From positions 496,001-560,000 of the forward strand of contig NZ_QGTW01000001.1 of assembly GCF_003182355.1 (NCBI RefSeq): 64,000 nt of DNA. Direction: 5' to 3'. The notes beneath the pieces are model-generated. The model worked only from the letters and a program-made list of their open reading frames with translations. It was not told the origin of the DNA and did not search any database. Below, piece by piece: positions 1 to 8,322 of the stretch. Position numbers and translations under genes: made by a program. Position 1 is the stretch's first letter; the number at the start of each line of letters is the position of its first letter. The DNA comes from Cytobacillus oceanisediminis (lineage in GTDB: Bacteria > Bacillota > Bacilli > Bacillales > Cytobacillaceae).

Positions 1-126
1 ACATATGAGTAATTCCTTGCAAAAGACTTTCTTTTCTTATGTTCCTGGTGTTCAGGATATTTGCAGAAGATGAGTCAAATCGAAGCAGAGTTATTGTAAT
101 TTTCGAAAATAAATCCCTTTAATCAT
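1..126 (-). pseudogene. Possible frameshifted 5' end of an unknown gene running off the left edge
   Basis: On the minus strand a clear AGGAGG site (135-140) lies 8 nt before an ATG at 126. That frame stops after 11 codons (MIKGIYFRKLQ). A one-base slip at the TTTT run near codon 7 opens a frame that stays open to the window edge, reading about 36 residues that include FDSSSANILNTRNIRKES. The strong ribosome site followed by an open shifted frame suggests a broken or slippage-prone gene. The product is not recognised, and the rest lies outside the window. Confidence 0.3.
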
Positions 127-351
127 TTATAAAACCTCCTTATATTTATTTTTACATTCTTACGAAATTATTACCTCCAGGTATAGTTTGAAATCCCCTA
201 CAACTTTAGATGTAGAATTATAAGGAGCCTAAATTCCCTATTCAATAAACCTGCCCCCCTTTAGCTCAATAAGAAAAAATTAAATAAAAAAGGCCGCTAA
301 CCCTTCCCGGATTAACAAGCCCGCAATTTTAGTAAGTAAGATATATCTGCT

Positions 352-1113
352 TTACTTCGTATTATTTACCCCTAGAAAGTCTAAGGCATCCTTAACATTA
401 GAAAAAGTAATTATGTTTTTTAAGTTAATGCCATGTTTAACTGCTTCTACAGCTAATTGGGGCCTTACCCCCGTTAAAATGCACTTTACCCCAAGTAATT
501 TTAGTACATTGTTAATTTTAAAAAGAGAGTCAATAACTAAATGATCAATTTTATAAATTCCTGAACAATCTATAATCAAACGGCTTACCTCTTGTTCTTG
601 AACATTGACTGGTACTAGTTCTAAGAGTTGTTTTGCCCTATCCTCGTTTATTACTCCTAACAAAGGAAGAACAGCAATGCCTTCTATAAGGGGTACAATT
701 TTGGTGGCTAGCTCATTTATTTGTATATTCATTTCATATTGTACTTTTTCTTGTTGTTTTCTCTCCGTGATGTCTTTTACATACGTTTGAATGGCTTTTG
801 TTTCCCCTATCTTTATAGGGTGACAATATAACTCAACATCAACTGGAGTTCCATCCATTCTATATATACTTTCCTCAATAACCTCTGCTGGTTTACTGTA
901 AGCCCCCGAAATTCTTTTTATAATTGCGGGTTTAGAGGTATCTTTAAAGATATCTAAAGGGCTTGCCCCCATTACCTCGTCCCTTGAAGCTCTAAAAAAT
1001 TTTTCTGCTGCTTCATTTATATATATTATCTTCAGCTGCGAATGAACAATTAGCGGATCCAGTGAATATTCAATTACTTCTTTATAATTAATACTTTCAA
1101 TATTCTCACTCAT
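352..1113 (-). CDS. PAS-STAS sensor protein (RsbR/YtvA-like)
   Basis: A 253-residue soluble protein with an N-terminal PAS domain (about residues 10-120, ending in an ITERKQQ linker) and a C-terminal STAS domain (about 145-250, with IIDCSGIYKID and a GVRPQLAV stretch). This is the layout of RsbR paralogues and YtvA, which act in the stressosome that controls sigma-B. The PAS domain lacks the LOV cysteine motif, so light sensing is not indicated. I prefer the ATG at 1113, 8 nt after AAGGAG; the upstream GTG touches the ribosome site. It stands alone with no Rsb partners nearby, so the stressosome role is inferred from family. Confidence 0.8.
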   Translation of the reverse strand: MSENIESINYKEVIEYSLDPLIVHSQLKIIYINEAAEKFFRASRDEVMGASPLDIFKDTSKPAIIKRISGAYSKPAEVIEESIYRMDGTPVDVELYCHPIKIGETKAIQTYVKDITERKQQEKVQYEMNIQINELATKIVPLIEGIAVLPLLGVINEDRAKQLLELVPVNVQEQEVSRLIIDCSGIYKIDHLVIDSLFKINNVLKLLGVKCILTGVRPQLAVEAVKHGINLKNIITFSNVKDALDFLGVNNTK

Positions 1114-1373
1114 TATCTTCACTCCTTAAATAAAGGGTAATTCATTTTATAGTTGTATACAAGGAGAAAACCCTTTTGTATTCACATTCATGGCGGTTTT
1201 TTATAATTAATCTTCTTCAATCCCCCCCTTTTACAAAAGAAAAGCCGCCTGAGATGGCAGCTAGATCTTTAAGTATTGCATCCTTTTGTTTAAGAATCAA
1301 AAAAAAGCATCCTTTATAAAAGGAATACCCTTTTTAAGATACGACCTTCTTTATAAAAGGAATGGAACGGATT

Positions 1374-1841
1374 TTACTTAATTTTTTCCTTATCATAGAT
1401 ATCTTCCTGCCATAACTGATAAAGATATAGAATGACGGCTAGTATAGTCATTGTCAAAAGATTTTCGAGTGAAGAAAAACTACCCGTTTCTCTTATCTCT
1501 AGCTTGTTTAATATTTTAGTAAAACCCATGCCGTAGAATAGATCGATTATTAAATTAACAATAATATATAACCAAAATTTACGAAAAGTAAAATAAAATA
1601 TCCATATTGTACCGACCAAGAATATACCATATACAGTAAATAATGGTGCTATTTTGTCCCAGCTAAAAAGAGTCTCTTTAAATTCCCACCAGTTATATGA
1701 CCAAGCCATTTGTGCCAATATTGTGTTTAGCACTGTGGCAAATAGAGCAACAGGCATATATCTTCAAATAGCTAAACGGTCTAAAAAGACCAAAGAAATC
1801 CAAGGAATAATAAATATAGACCAAATAACCACTTTAACCAT
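1374..1841 (-). pseudogene. Small multi-spanning membrane protein gene with an in-frame TGA
   Basis: The open frame from an ATG at 1757 gives 127 hydrophobic residues. The same frame continues upstream through a TGA at 1764-1766 to an ATG at 1841 with a GGAAAG site, adding MVKVVIWSIFIIPWISLV and LDRLAI. That stretch is itself a typical first membrane segment. The joined product would be about 155 residues with roughly four to five membrane segments, similar in style to small Bacillus membrane proteins of the CBO0543 type. A single CGA-to-TGA change would explain the stop. Internal initiation at 1757 remains possible, but no good ribosome site is seen there. Confidence 0.6.
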
Positions 1842-1974
1842 TTTATATTCACTTTCCGTATTAACTTTATATATAACGTGTCCTCTATTGCTAAATAAAA
1901 TACAACTTCTTATTCCACTAACTGCCCATATAGTTTAAGAACATTTCTTTACAATCTCTTCATTTAGGTTATTC

Positions 1975-2040
1975 CACAATCTGGCCCTTTTCATAAAGAA
2001 AGGCGCATCTCTTATTCGAGAAACGCGCCTGATTGTTGCA
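1975..2040. repeat. Small palindromic intergenic repeat, copy A
   Basis: The ends read CACAATCTGGCCC and GCGCCTGATTGTTG, which are imperfect inverted repeats of each other. An inner hairpin is formed by GGCGC and GCGCC. Related copies sit at 3355-3411, 4406-4467 and, in part, 5213-5236. Confidence 0.6.
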
Positions 2041-2068
2041 TAAGTATTACTATGTATTTGATCTACTT

Positions 2069-2300
2069 TTAATTATCAGTCCTTTCAATGGTCTTAAAAA
2101 TTCTTGAGAAAACATCCAAAGTGTTTACTTCATTTACTGTATTATTATAAAGTCCGTATCCCCAATATGTTCCATCCTCGACAGATTGGTAATATCCAGC
2201 TGCATAGTCACCTGATTTTGTATCAGGAAACTCTTCATAATCCGTTTCTTCATCAAATGGAACATAGGACTTTTTCGACTCAATAAAGAAAAGAATCAGC
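2069..2300 (-). pseudogene. Orphan C-terminal coding remnant beside the MscS gene
   Basis: A stop-free minus-strand frame from a TAG at 2300-2302 to a TAA at 2069 encodes about 76 residues with no ATG. It includes SYVPFDEETDYEEFPDTKSG, then a tyrosine-rich part ending in FSRIFKTIERTDN. The acidic, aromatic composition and lack of low-complexity sequence look like true protein. It lies just after the end of the MscS gene in the same direction, which suggests the surviving tail of a deleted gene. The family is not recognised. Confidence 0.35.
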
Positions 2301-2309
2301 TAGGTTTCT

Positions 2310-3203
2310 TTACGTGCTTGGTGAAGGCTGGCCTTCAAGAATCTCCTGTAATTTTTCAGAATGAACGAACATGTTCGCTGTTGCCATTTGTACTTGATTC
2401 TTATGGAGTATAGACATTAGTTCAAACCTTACTTGCCTGGAAGTTTCAAAATACTCTCCAGGCTTAACCAAGCCTACAATACAAAATTCATATCCAACAT
2501 TTTTAAGGTGTGGATTTAAGTCTGTAATACCAATATATTGAAATGGTTCCACTGCCTCGTCCTCTAGCCTATATAGGCTTTGATCCAATTTTTCATTGCA
2601 GATAACACTTACTTTTTCTAACAATTCCTTTATTCTTGTAGGATCTTCCTGATAACTTACCGTAATCCGTTCAATAACCCGCATCCAGCCTTTATTAAAA
2701 TTTTGTATTGTTCTAATCTCCCCATGTGGGATGGTAAGGAGTTTTCCCGACCATTCACGAATTTGCATAAAGCGAATACTTATTTCCTCAATGGTACCTG
2801 AACTTGTTCCATTGAAAGTAACAAAATCGCCGACACGAAACTCTTTGTCCGTTAATCTTGCGAATCCTAATATTACGTCTTTTAGCATCTGTTGTGCAGC
2901 AAAACCGACGACAACTCCGGCAATCCCTGCACCCGCAAGAATACCTTTTATATCTACAAATTGACTAATTAGATAAATAACAAGGCTGATCGCAATTCCA
3001 TACCTAAAAATTGATCGAATTACACTTTGAATTGTCTGTTCTACTTCTTCATCAAAAAAATTTGACTTCCTAAAGAACCAATCCATAATACGGTTTACGA
3101 AAAAGGAAAAGGTCATGAGCACCAAAGCAAGTAGTGTAAATTTTAAAAGTAAAAACTGCCTTATATAATTAAAAATTTCCTCAGTAAAAGTTAATAAATC
3201 CAT
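2310..3203 (-). CDS. MscS family small-conductance mechanosensitive channel
   Basis: 297 residues. Hydrophobic segments near residues 18-38, 68-88 and 92-118 precede a typical MscS beta domain. The third segment carries the pore-lining pattern AGAGIAGVVVGFAAQQ, and the beta domain has DKEFRVGDFV and EEISIRFMQIR. MscS channels in the cytoplasmic membrane open under tension and release solutes during hypo-osmotic shock. Length and layout match short Bacillus paralogues such as YkuT. The start at 3203 follows AAGGAG with good spacing. Confidence 0.9.
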   Translation of the reverse strand: MDLLTFTEEIFNYIRQFLLLKFTLLALVLMTFSFFVNRIMDWFFRKSNFFDEEVEQTIQSVIRSIFRYGIAISLVIYLISQFVDIKGILAGAGIAGVVVGFAAQQMLKDVILGFARLTDKEFRVGDFVTFNGTSSGTIEEISIRFMQIREWSGKLLTIPHGEIRTIQNFNKGWMRVIERITVSYQEDPTRIKELLEKVSVICNEKLDQSLYRLEDEAVEPFQYIGITDLNPHLKNVGYEFCIVGLVKPGEYFETSRQVRFELMSILHKNQVQMATANMFVHSEKLQEILEGQPSPST

Positions 3204-3354
3204 CCACTTACTCCTTAAAGGGAAAATTTCATGCAGAGCCGATTTGGTAAATATTTTTTAAACATCTCAAACTTCTTCCGGAAATCATCTGTTACCTTGA
3301 CTTTAATATTGTTTCCTTAACTATGTATTTTGATTATTATTCCCAGTTCACCTT

Positions 3355-3411
3355 CAACAATCTGGCCGTTTAAATGCAAAAGAGCACTACCCTTATTAGG
3401 ATAGCGCCCGA
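3355..3411. repeat. Small palindromic intergenic repeat, copy B
   Basis: It begins with CAACAATCTGGCCGTTT and ends with AGCGCCCGAATT, with AGCACTACCC and TTAGGATAGCGC inside. It matches copies A and C at the ends, with a divergent centre, and lies between the PhzF and MscS genes. Confidence 0.5.
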
Positions 3412-3457
3412 ATTCCGGAATAGCCGGATTCTTTTATCAGGCATATATAGATGACGC

Positions 3458-4315
3458 TTAGTATAGCTTACCTTTTGTTAATATAATGGCTTTCCCACCC
3501 ACCATAACTTTTGGATTATTTTTATTAATTAATTTTGTAATGATATTAGATGGCCTGCCCATACTGTATCCTTGAAGGAAAAAGTACTCTTGATTAAATT
3601 TATTTAATACGTGGTTATTAAAAAGATAATATGTTAAAGCCCCATTCGAAGTACCTGTTGCGGCTTCCTCATCAATACCATAGAGTGGGCAAAAGTTTCT
3701 GCTTTCTGCTATTCCTTCTTTTGTGTCAAGTGTAAATGCATGGACTCCTCCCACTAAATTGATCTTTGTATATTCAGCAAGTTCTTTAAAATCAGGATTT
3801 AGAGCATACAAAGCATCCTTTGTTTTTATTGGAAGCATTATATCCCAAAGACCAGTGCTTGCAGCTTGAGGTACTAGATTGAAATTTATATTTCCTATTT
3901 GGTTTTTATCAATTTTAAAGAGGTCAGATAAATAATCATAATCATCAAATATTTTTCCTAGCTTAGGTTCAGCTTGCTCCATCATTATAAATGATTGATT
4001 CATCTCAACAGAAAGTGTGCCAGCAAGTGTTTTCATAAAATAGGTATTGTTATCTTCAATAGTGCCGGTGTCCAATAAGGCCTTGAAAGATGCAATGGTA
4101 GCATGTCCACAAAGTCCAACTTGTGAAGTCGGCGTGAAAAATTTTATTTCAAAATTTTTATTGTCTATTTTTTTGATAAATGCTGTTTCTGAAAAGCGAA
4201 CTTCTGCAGCAAAATTCTGCATAAACTCTTCGTCTAAATTTTCATGGATTACTACGCCTGCTGGATTCCCGCCAAATTTTGTTTCTGTAAAAGCATCAAT
4301 TACATAATATAACAA
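3458..4315 (-). CDS. PhzF family epimerase/isomerase
   Basis: The enzyme matches the PhzF/diaminopimelate-epimerase-like fold: YYVIDAFTETKFGGNPAGVV at the start, FSETAFI with the conserved catalytic glutamate, CGHATIAS near residue 75 and EEAATGTSNGAL near residue 225. A TTG start at 4315 is preferred because AGGGGAGA lies 8 nt upstream, giving 285 residues. The longer ATG form adds ten residues absent from the family consensus and has no ribosome site. No other phenazine genes are present, so the substrate is unknown. Paralogues of this type are common single genes in bacilli. Confidence 0.88.
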   Translation of the reverse strand: MLYYVIDAFTETKFGGNPAGVVIHENLDEEFMQNFAAEVRFSETAFIKKIDNKNFEIKFFTPTSQVGLCGHATIASFKALLDTGTIEDNNTYFMKTLAGTLSVEMNQSFIMMEQAEPKLGKIFDDYDYLSDLFKIDKNQIGNINFNLVPQAASTGLWDIMLPIKTKDALYALNPDFKELAEYTKINLVGGVHAFTLDTKEGIAESRNFCPLYGIDEEAATGTSNGALTYYLFNNHVLNKFNQEYFFLQGYSMGRPSNIITKLINKNNPKVMVGGKAIILTKGKLY

Positions 4316-4405
4316 TTCTGATTCTCCCCTATTAAGTAATTTCAAAAAATGTCTTTTGCTTAACTATAATCATTTCAGTTTTCTGGTATTTTAGCAATTG
4401 TAACT

Positions 4406-4467
4406 CTACATTCTGGCCCTATATATAAAAAAAGACGCGTTCCTAAATAAACGCGCCCGATCGTTGA
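4406..4467. repeat. Small palindromic intergenic repeat, copy C
   Basis: It runs from ACATTCTGGCCC to GCGCCCGATCGTTGA with an inner ACGCGT/ACGCGC hairpin. It has the same outer ends as copies A and B and lies between the divergently transcribed PhzF and DinB-like genes. Confidence 0.55.
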
Positions 4468-4599
4468 TTAAGGTATTGGCTCCACATATATAAAATCCAT
4501 GTATAGTTTCACGCCTCTGTATTTTTTTCGGAAAATTTGATAAATTGATTGTAACTAATGAATTTAATTTAGATAGGTATAAAAAAGGAGGCTATCCTA

Positions 4600-5091
4600 A
4601 TGAGTAAAAAAGAAATCTTGCAAAATGGAGTCAAGCAAGTGTTTTACGAAGAAGAATGGTACCCACCGATATCAGAAGCGTTAAAGAATCTTACCGCTGC
4701 CCAAGCATGTTGGCAACCAGAAGGAAAGGCCGGTAATACGATTTGGGAAAATGTAAACCATTTACTAATCTTTAAAGAACGCTTACTTTCCCGCTTACAA
4801 CAAAATGACACATTTGTTGCTCCACAAAATAATGATGACACGTTTTTCCAAGGTGGACCTAATGATGAAGATGCTTGGCAACAAACAGTGAAGCGAACAC
4901 TTCAAGTACATGATGCCTTACAATCTTCATTAACATCCCTTCAAGAAGCAGAATTGGATCAACCAAGTCCTTCTCTACCAGTTTGGCAACAATATCTGAA
5001 TATCCTTTTGCACGATGCTTATCATACAGGACAAATTGTACAACTTCGTAAACTCCAAGGTTCATGGCCAGCTCAGCGCTCATATTTATAA
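4600..5091 (+). CDS. DinB-like family protein (putative metal-dependent)
   Basis: 163 residues with the four-helix DinB/YfiT layout. A first histidine lies in WENVNHLLIFKE (about residue 54), and two more lie in LLHDAYHTGQIVQLRK near the C-terminus (about residues 139 and 143). This three-histidine pattern binds a divalent metal in the family. Some relatives are bacillithiol-linked transferases; others have no known activity. AAAAAGGAGG lies just upstream of the ATG. It is a single-gene unit ending in a strong hairpin at 5161-5208. Confidence 0.8.
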   Translation: MSKKEILQNGVKQVFYEEEWYPPISEALKNLTAAQACWQPEGKAGNTIWENVNHLLIFKERLLSRLQQNDTFVAPQNNDDTFFQGGPNDEDAWQQTVKRTLQVHDALQSSLTSLQEAELDQPSPSLPVWQQYLNILLHDAYHTGQIVQLRKLQGSWPAQRSYL

Positions 5092-5160
5092 ACGATGGTT
5101 AAAATTGCTTGAGTTTCGCACACAACAAAACGATTGAAAAGCAGCTAACTGTTACATCAA

Positions 5161-5208
5161 ATAAAAGCCCAATTTCTCAGTATTAAAATTGAGAAATTGG
5201 GCTTTTAT
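5161..5208. terminator. Strong bidirectional terminator
   Basis: A 19-bp perfect stem (5161-5179 with 5190-5208, core AGCCCAATTTCTCA) and a 10-nt loop, with T-rich flanks on both sides. It sits between the converging DinB-like gene and the flavin oxidoreductase gene. Confidence 0.85.
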
Positions 5209-5212
5209 ATAC

Positions 5213-5236
5213 TCCATAATAGCGCCCGATTGATGG
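5213..5236. repeat. Partial palindromic repeat, copy D
   Basis: Only the right end of the repeat seen at 1975, 3355 and 4406 is present: AGCGCCCGATTGATGG. Confidence 0.35.
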
Positions 5237-5270
5237 TATTTAATGAAAAGAGGTCCAAACATTCGTAGCT

Positions 5271-6635
5271 TTATCTTTCAAAGGATGTCGGCTTCTTAAC
5301 ATTTTTTTGTTTCTTAATCTTTTTCTTCTGATTGGTCAATATAGCAAACCCTACTTTAGGATGAAAAAGGTGCAAGGGGGGCCGCATTAAATTCATTACT
5401 CTAACTAATCTAAGATAAGCTTCCGAATCAAAAGCCGAAAGCTGATATACTTTTTTACTATACCACTGTTTAATCGGCTGTAGGAGAGGTCTGTCTCCAT
5501 TTATATCGGGGTGGCGAAATGCCTCTGTAGTTGCCATCTCCCATGGAGTTGCAATCAAATTAGAAATTCTCTTGTGAAATGTTTTGGTGAACCCTTTATC
5601 AGGATACGCAAAATATTTAAAATAACTCTCTAACTCTAAGGCTTCCATAGCAGCGACAGATATCCCTTGCCCAAATACTGGATCAAAGCGGCAGTGAGCG
5701 TCTCCAACAACCAGGAAACCTTCCGGGACATCCGCAAGGTCAAAACGTCTACGCACCTGATAAGGAATCTTATGTATTTTTATCTCTGAAATTGGCTCCA
5801 CTTGTTCTAGAAAATGAAGCACATCAGGGACAGGTAACTTTTGTGCATAAGCGAAAAATTCCTCATTTGTTTTTGGCGCACGTTCATTGGCGTAACCACT
5901 AAAGGTAACAGAGAAACGATTCTCTTCAATCGTTTGAATAAATGCACCGTAAGGATTTTCAGGGAAACTGGGAGAAATCAGAAGATTACACCAGTCTGGA
6001 CGGTCTTGATTTTTCAGACGAAAGAATCTGGTGGCATAAAAAAGTTGAATCCACACCTTTTCTTCCTTAACCTCTATACCATATGATTTTAGCCACTCTA
6101 CACTCTTTGAACCAAACCCGCTAGCATCAACAACCATATTTGCAAGAAGTTCTTCTTCTCTTCCTGTCTTAAGGGAACGTACCCGTACTCCGGATATTTT
6201 ATTACGTTGATGATCTAATAATAGTTGCTCAGCCTTTGTTTCATACTTAGTTGTAATATTGGAAACTTGATCAATACGGTGTTGTAAATGCCACTCTAAC
6301 ATAGGGCGGCTTTGTTGAACCATTACTAATTCTCCTGGAAACTGTTGCTTCCAAAACCCAAAATGATACCACTTCAAATCTCTTGTAAAGTTATTTACAA
6401 TACTCCCGTCTTCTATTAATTGATCAAGGAAGTGTGGAAACAATTTCTCAATTGCATCTTCTCCTCCTTTTAATAAGACATGAGGATGATAGCTTTGTGG
6501 CACGTTCTTCCTAGGGGCTTTTTCTTTCCATCTTTGACCGGCTTCCAAGATGATTACTTGTCTAAAGGTATGAGACAGGGCTTTAGCAGCTAGTTTCCCA
6601 GCAATGCTTCCTCCGATAACTATTACTTTCTCCAA
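5271..6635 (-). CDS. FAD-dependent oxidoreductase, geranylgeranyl-reductase/PHBH-like
   Basis: 454 residues. An N-terminal Rossmann FAD motif (VIVIGGSIAGKLAAKALS, residues 4-21), a central GRE/VVDASGFGS segment (about 165-185) and a C-terminal FAD motif VVGDAHCRFDPVFGQGISVA (about 310-330) place it in the p-hydroxybenzoate-hydroxylase-like flavoprotein group, near FAD monooxygenases and halogenases. It lacks the KxxWxxxP halogenase motif as far as I can see. A TTG start follows GGAGGAAG. The C-terminal 25 residues are very lysine-rich. The substrate is unknown, and no pathway partner is adjacent. Confidence 0.75.
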   Translation of the reverse strand: MEKVIVIGGSIAGKLAAKALSHTFRQVIILEAGQRWKEKAPRKNVPQSYHPHVLLKGGEDAIEKLFPHFLDQLIEDGSIVNNFTRDLKWYHFGFWKQQFPGELVMVQQSRPMLEWHLQHRIDQVSNITTKYETKAEQLLLDHQRNKISGVRVRSLKTGREEELLANMVVDASGFGSKSVEWLKSYGIEVKEEKVWIQLFYATRFFRLKNQDRPDWCNLLISPSFPENPYGAFIQTIEENRFSVTFSGYANERAPKTNEEFFAYAQKLPVPDVLHFLEQVEPISEIKIHKIPYQVRRRFDLADVPEGFLVVGDAHCRFDPVFGQGISVAAMEALELESYFKYFAYPDKGFTKTFHKRISNLIATPWEMATTEAFRHPDINGDRPLLQPIKQWYSKKVYQLSAFDSEAYLRLVRVMNLMRPPLHLFHPKVGFAILTNQKKKIKKQKNVKKPTSFER

Positions 6636-6756
6636 TATGATGCTTCCTCCAATCTTCCTGCAAGTATTCGTCGTCTCTGGATGATAATGGGGTTTTAACT
6701 TCAGTCTATAGATTTCTTAAACCTTACATCCCATAACCTCCAATTAGCATAATAAA

Positions 6757-7050
6757 CTAAATAGAATTCATTTCCAGTATATTGATTTTTTCAATGCATC
6801 TGTCGCAAGTTTCCATTCCTTTTGTCTCCAACATATTATAAGGAAAGTAAGAATTAGGATTCATAAGAATGACTTCTTGAATTAATCCAAATGCTTTTCC
6901 ATCGTTTTCTTCCTCGTATAAATACATCCAAGCAAGATTATTAAGCGATTGGATATCTCTAGATTCTTTTCCAGCACATTTAAATAGCTTTAAAGCTTTT
7001 TCATATTCATTCTGCTCAAAATATTCAAGAGACTTTTGATTAGTATTCAA
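6757..7050 (-). pseudogene. TPR protein gene, truncated by frameshift/internal deletion
   Basis: The first 75 residues are a normal TPR start: SLEYFEQNEYEKALKLFK, then SLNNLAWMYLYEEE and NPNSYFPYNML. After that the frame leaves the family and ends quickly. The next frame over the same bases reads RQKEWKLATDALKKSIYWK, which is exactly the TPR continuation, and stops at 6768. A small deletion that is not a multiple of three, near 6840, explains this. The start is a TTG after TGGAGG. A 97-residue product could still be made, but the gene looks broken. Confidence 0.6.
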
Positions 7051-7386
7051 TTGTTGCCTCCAACATTTTTACTAATTTATTTTAAATTTCATTTTTCGTT
7101 TTAGTTTTAGCCTATCGAATATTGTTTGTTTTGGTAAGCAAAGTTTTGTATTACAAAAATGCATTTTTTAATTGAAGGATTGCACCATTATGTTAACTTA
7201 ATTCTCCAATAAACCAAACTTCACCTTCATAAAAGCAGAATTCAGATTTTAAGAAAACGAAAGTAATTCCTTAAAAATGTAGAAACTGGTGAACGTGGAG
7301 TACCCCTATTTGACTTTATAATTTAAATAAATATGTTTGAATGAAAGGTGATCTGTTTATAAAGACTAATATTTGGAGGTGAGCTT
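7051..7386. other. Divergent intergenic region
   Basis: 336 AT-rich bases between the minus-strand TPR remnant and the plus-strand membrane gene at 7387. I see no hairpin, operator or coding signal that stands out. It probably holds two ordinary promoters. Confidence 0.4.
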
Positions 7387-7848
7387 ATGAAGTGGGGCTT
7401 CTTAACAATATCAATTTTGCTTTTTAACCTTGTAGCTACTTTAATCAAAAAACGTTTAAAGACTTCCGAAATATATACCACTGTTATCTTTGGTTTACTT
7501 GTGAGTTCTTTAGTCGATGTTTATGCAAGCTTTCGTTATAACGCATGGGGATTTTTTGAAGTGGAGAAAGCAGAATTAAGCGCGATCTTGATATTATTAG
7601 GAATTTATCCTGCAGCAACTATTATGATTATTAATTGGTATCCATATAAATGTACTTGGAACTTAAAACTTACATATCTTATGGGATGGGCTATTTTTTC
7701 AACATTATACGAATGGTTGACTATAAAATCTGGAGTTATTTGGCATAACAACTGGAACTTATTTTATTCCTTTGTGATGTATCCATTTATTTATTACCTA
7801 TTAATACTTCATGTAAAAGTATACCGTTGGATGCAACAAAGGAGGTGA
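7387..7848 (+). CDS. Small integral membrane protein (CBO0543-like)
   Basis: 153 residues with about five hydrophobic helices (near residues 3-20, 32-48, 68-90, 97-115 and 125-145) and tryptophan/tyrosine-rich loops. The segment YEWLTIKSGVIWHNNWNLFY resembles small Bacillaceae membrane proteins named CBO0543, whose function is unknown. TTTGGAGGTGAGC gives a strong ribosome site. The gene is a single unit. The family call is tentative. Confidence 0.6.
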   Translation: MKWGFLTISILLFNLVATLIKKRLKTSEIYTTVIFGLLVSSLVDVYASFRYNAWGFFEVEKAELSAILILLGIYPAATIMIINWYPYKCTWNLKLTYLMGWAIFSTLYEWLTIKSGVIWHNNWNLFYSFVMYPFIYYLLILHVKVYRWMQQRR

Positions 7849-7986
7849 TTGCACCCATTAGGGTTCAAAATTACAGGTTATATCCTGCTCTTGTGCTTAT
7901 AAAACTTAATTGATAATAAAATCCTCAAATATTTAATCATACCGCTGTATCCCTCACTAAATTCTTCATTCATTCTTAGTTGAAGT

Positions 7987-8145
7987 TTACATTTGAATGA
8001 TAACTGGTTTCCTTTCATTTCGAATTAGATGAACTTTTTTCTTAAGACCTGCTTGTAAAGAGACTATAAATCCCTCGTATACGGCTTCTTCCAGCGTTCC
8101 TGATGCCAAGCAATCGCCTATTTGCAAACATCGGGAGCGAGGCAA
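7987..8145 (-). pseudogene. 3' remnant of an OYE/FAD oxidoreductase gene
   Basis: Read on the minus strand, this piece encodes LQIGDCLASGTLEEAVYEGF followed by about 28 more residues, ending at a TAA at 7987. It matches the C-terminus of the complete oxidoreductase at 11073-13085 (YQIGDCLAPRTLEEATYEGM). Upstream of the cysteine the reading frame is lost. It is therefore a decayed tail of a second copy or close relative, with no start and no FAD domain. Confidence 0.7.
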
Positions 8146-8253
8146 CATTCAAAAATCTGCTCCTGCTGATGTTCACCTGCTCCCACCTACCGCTATTTTC
8201 AAATGTCTTTCATATTTTTATATTTTAAATCATAAATTGTTTTCGTCACACAA

Positions 8254-8305
8254 ATACTGTATGATACATAGTATAAAGCATATAGTGTATGACATATAGT
8301 ATATA
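8254..8305. promoter_or_regulatory. Putative PadR operator region
   Basis: An inverted repeat ATACTGTATGATACATAGTAT is followed by two ATATAG/GTATGACATATAG half-sites, within 70 nt upstream of the PadR gene. PadR proteins often autoregulate through ATGT/ACAT-like dyads. The assignment rests on symmetry and position only. Confidence 0.4.
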
Positions 8306-8322
8306 AAAAGTGAGGTGGGTGA

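Noticed and set aside
1300-1365. Direct repeat TTTATAAAAGGAAT, considered as a CRISPR or iteron
   Set aside because: Only two copies with no regular spacing or spacer diversity. It is more likely simple AT-rich intergenic DNA.
4810-5091. Minus-strand frame inside the DinB-like gene
   Set aside because: It is antisense to a gene with recognised metal-binding histidines and has no ribosome site.
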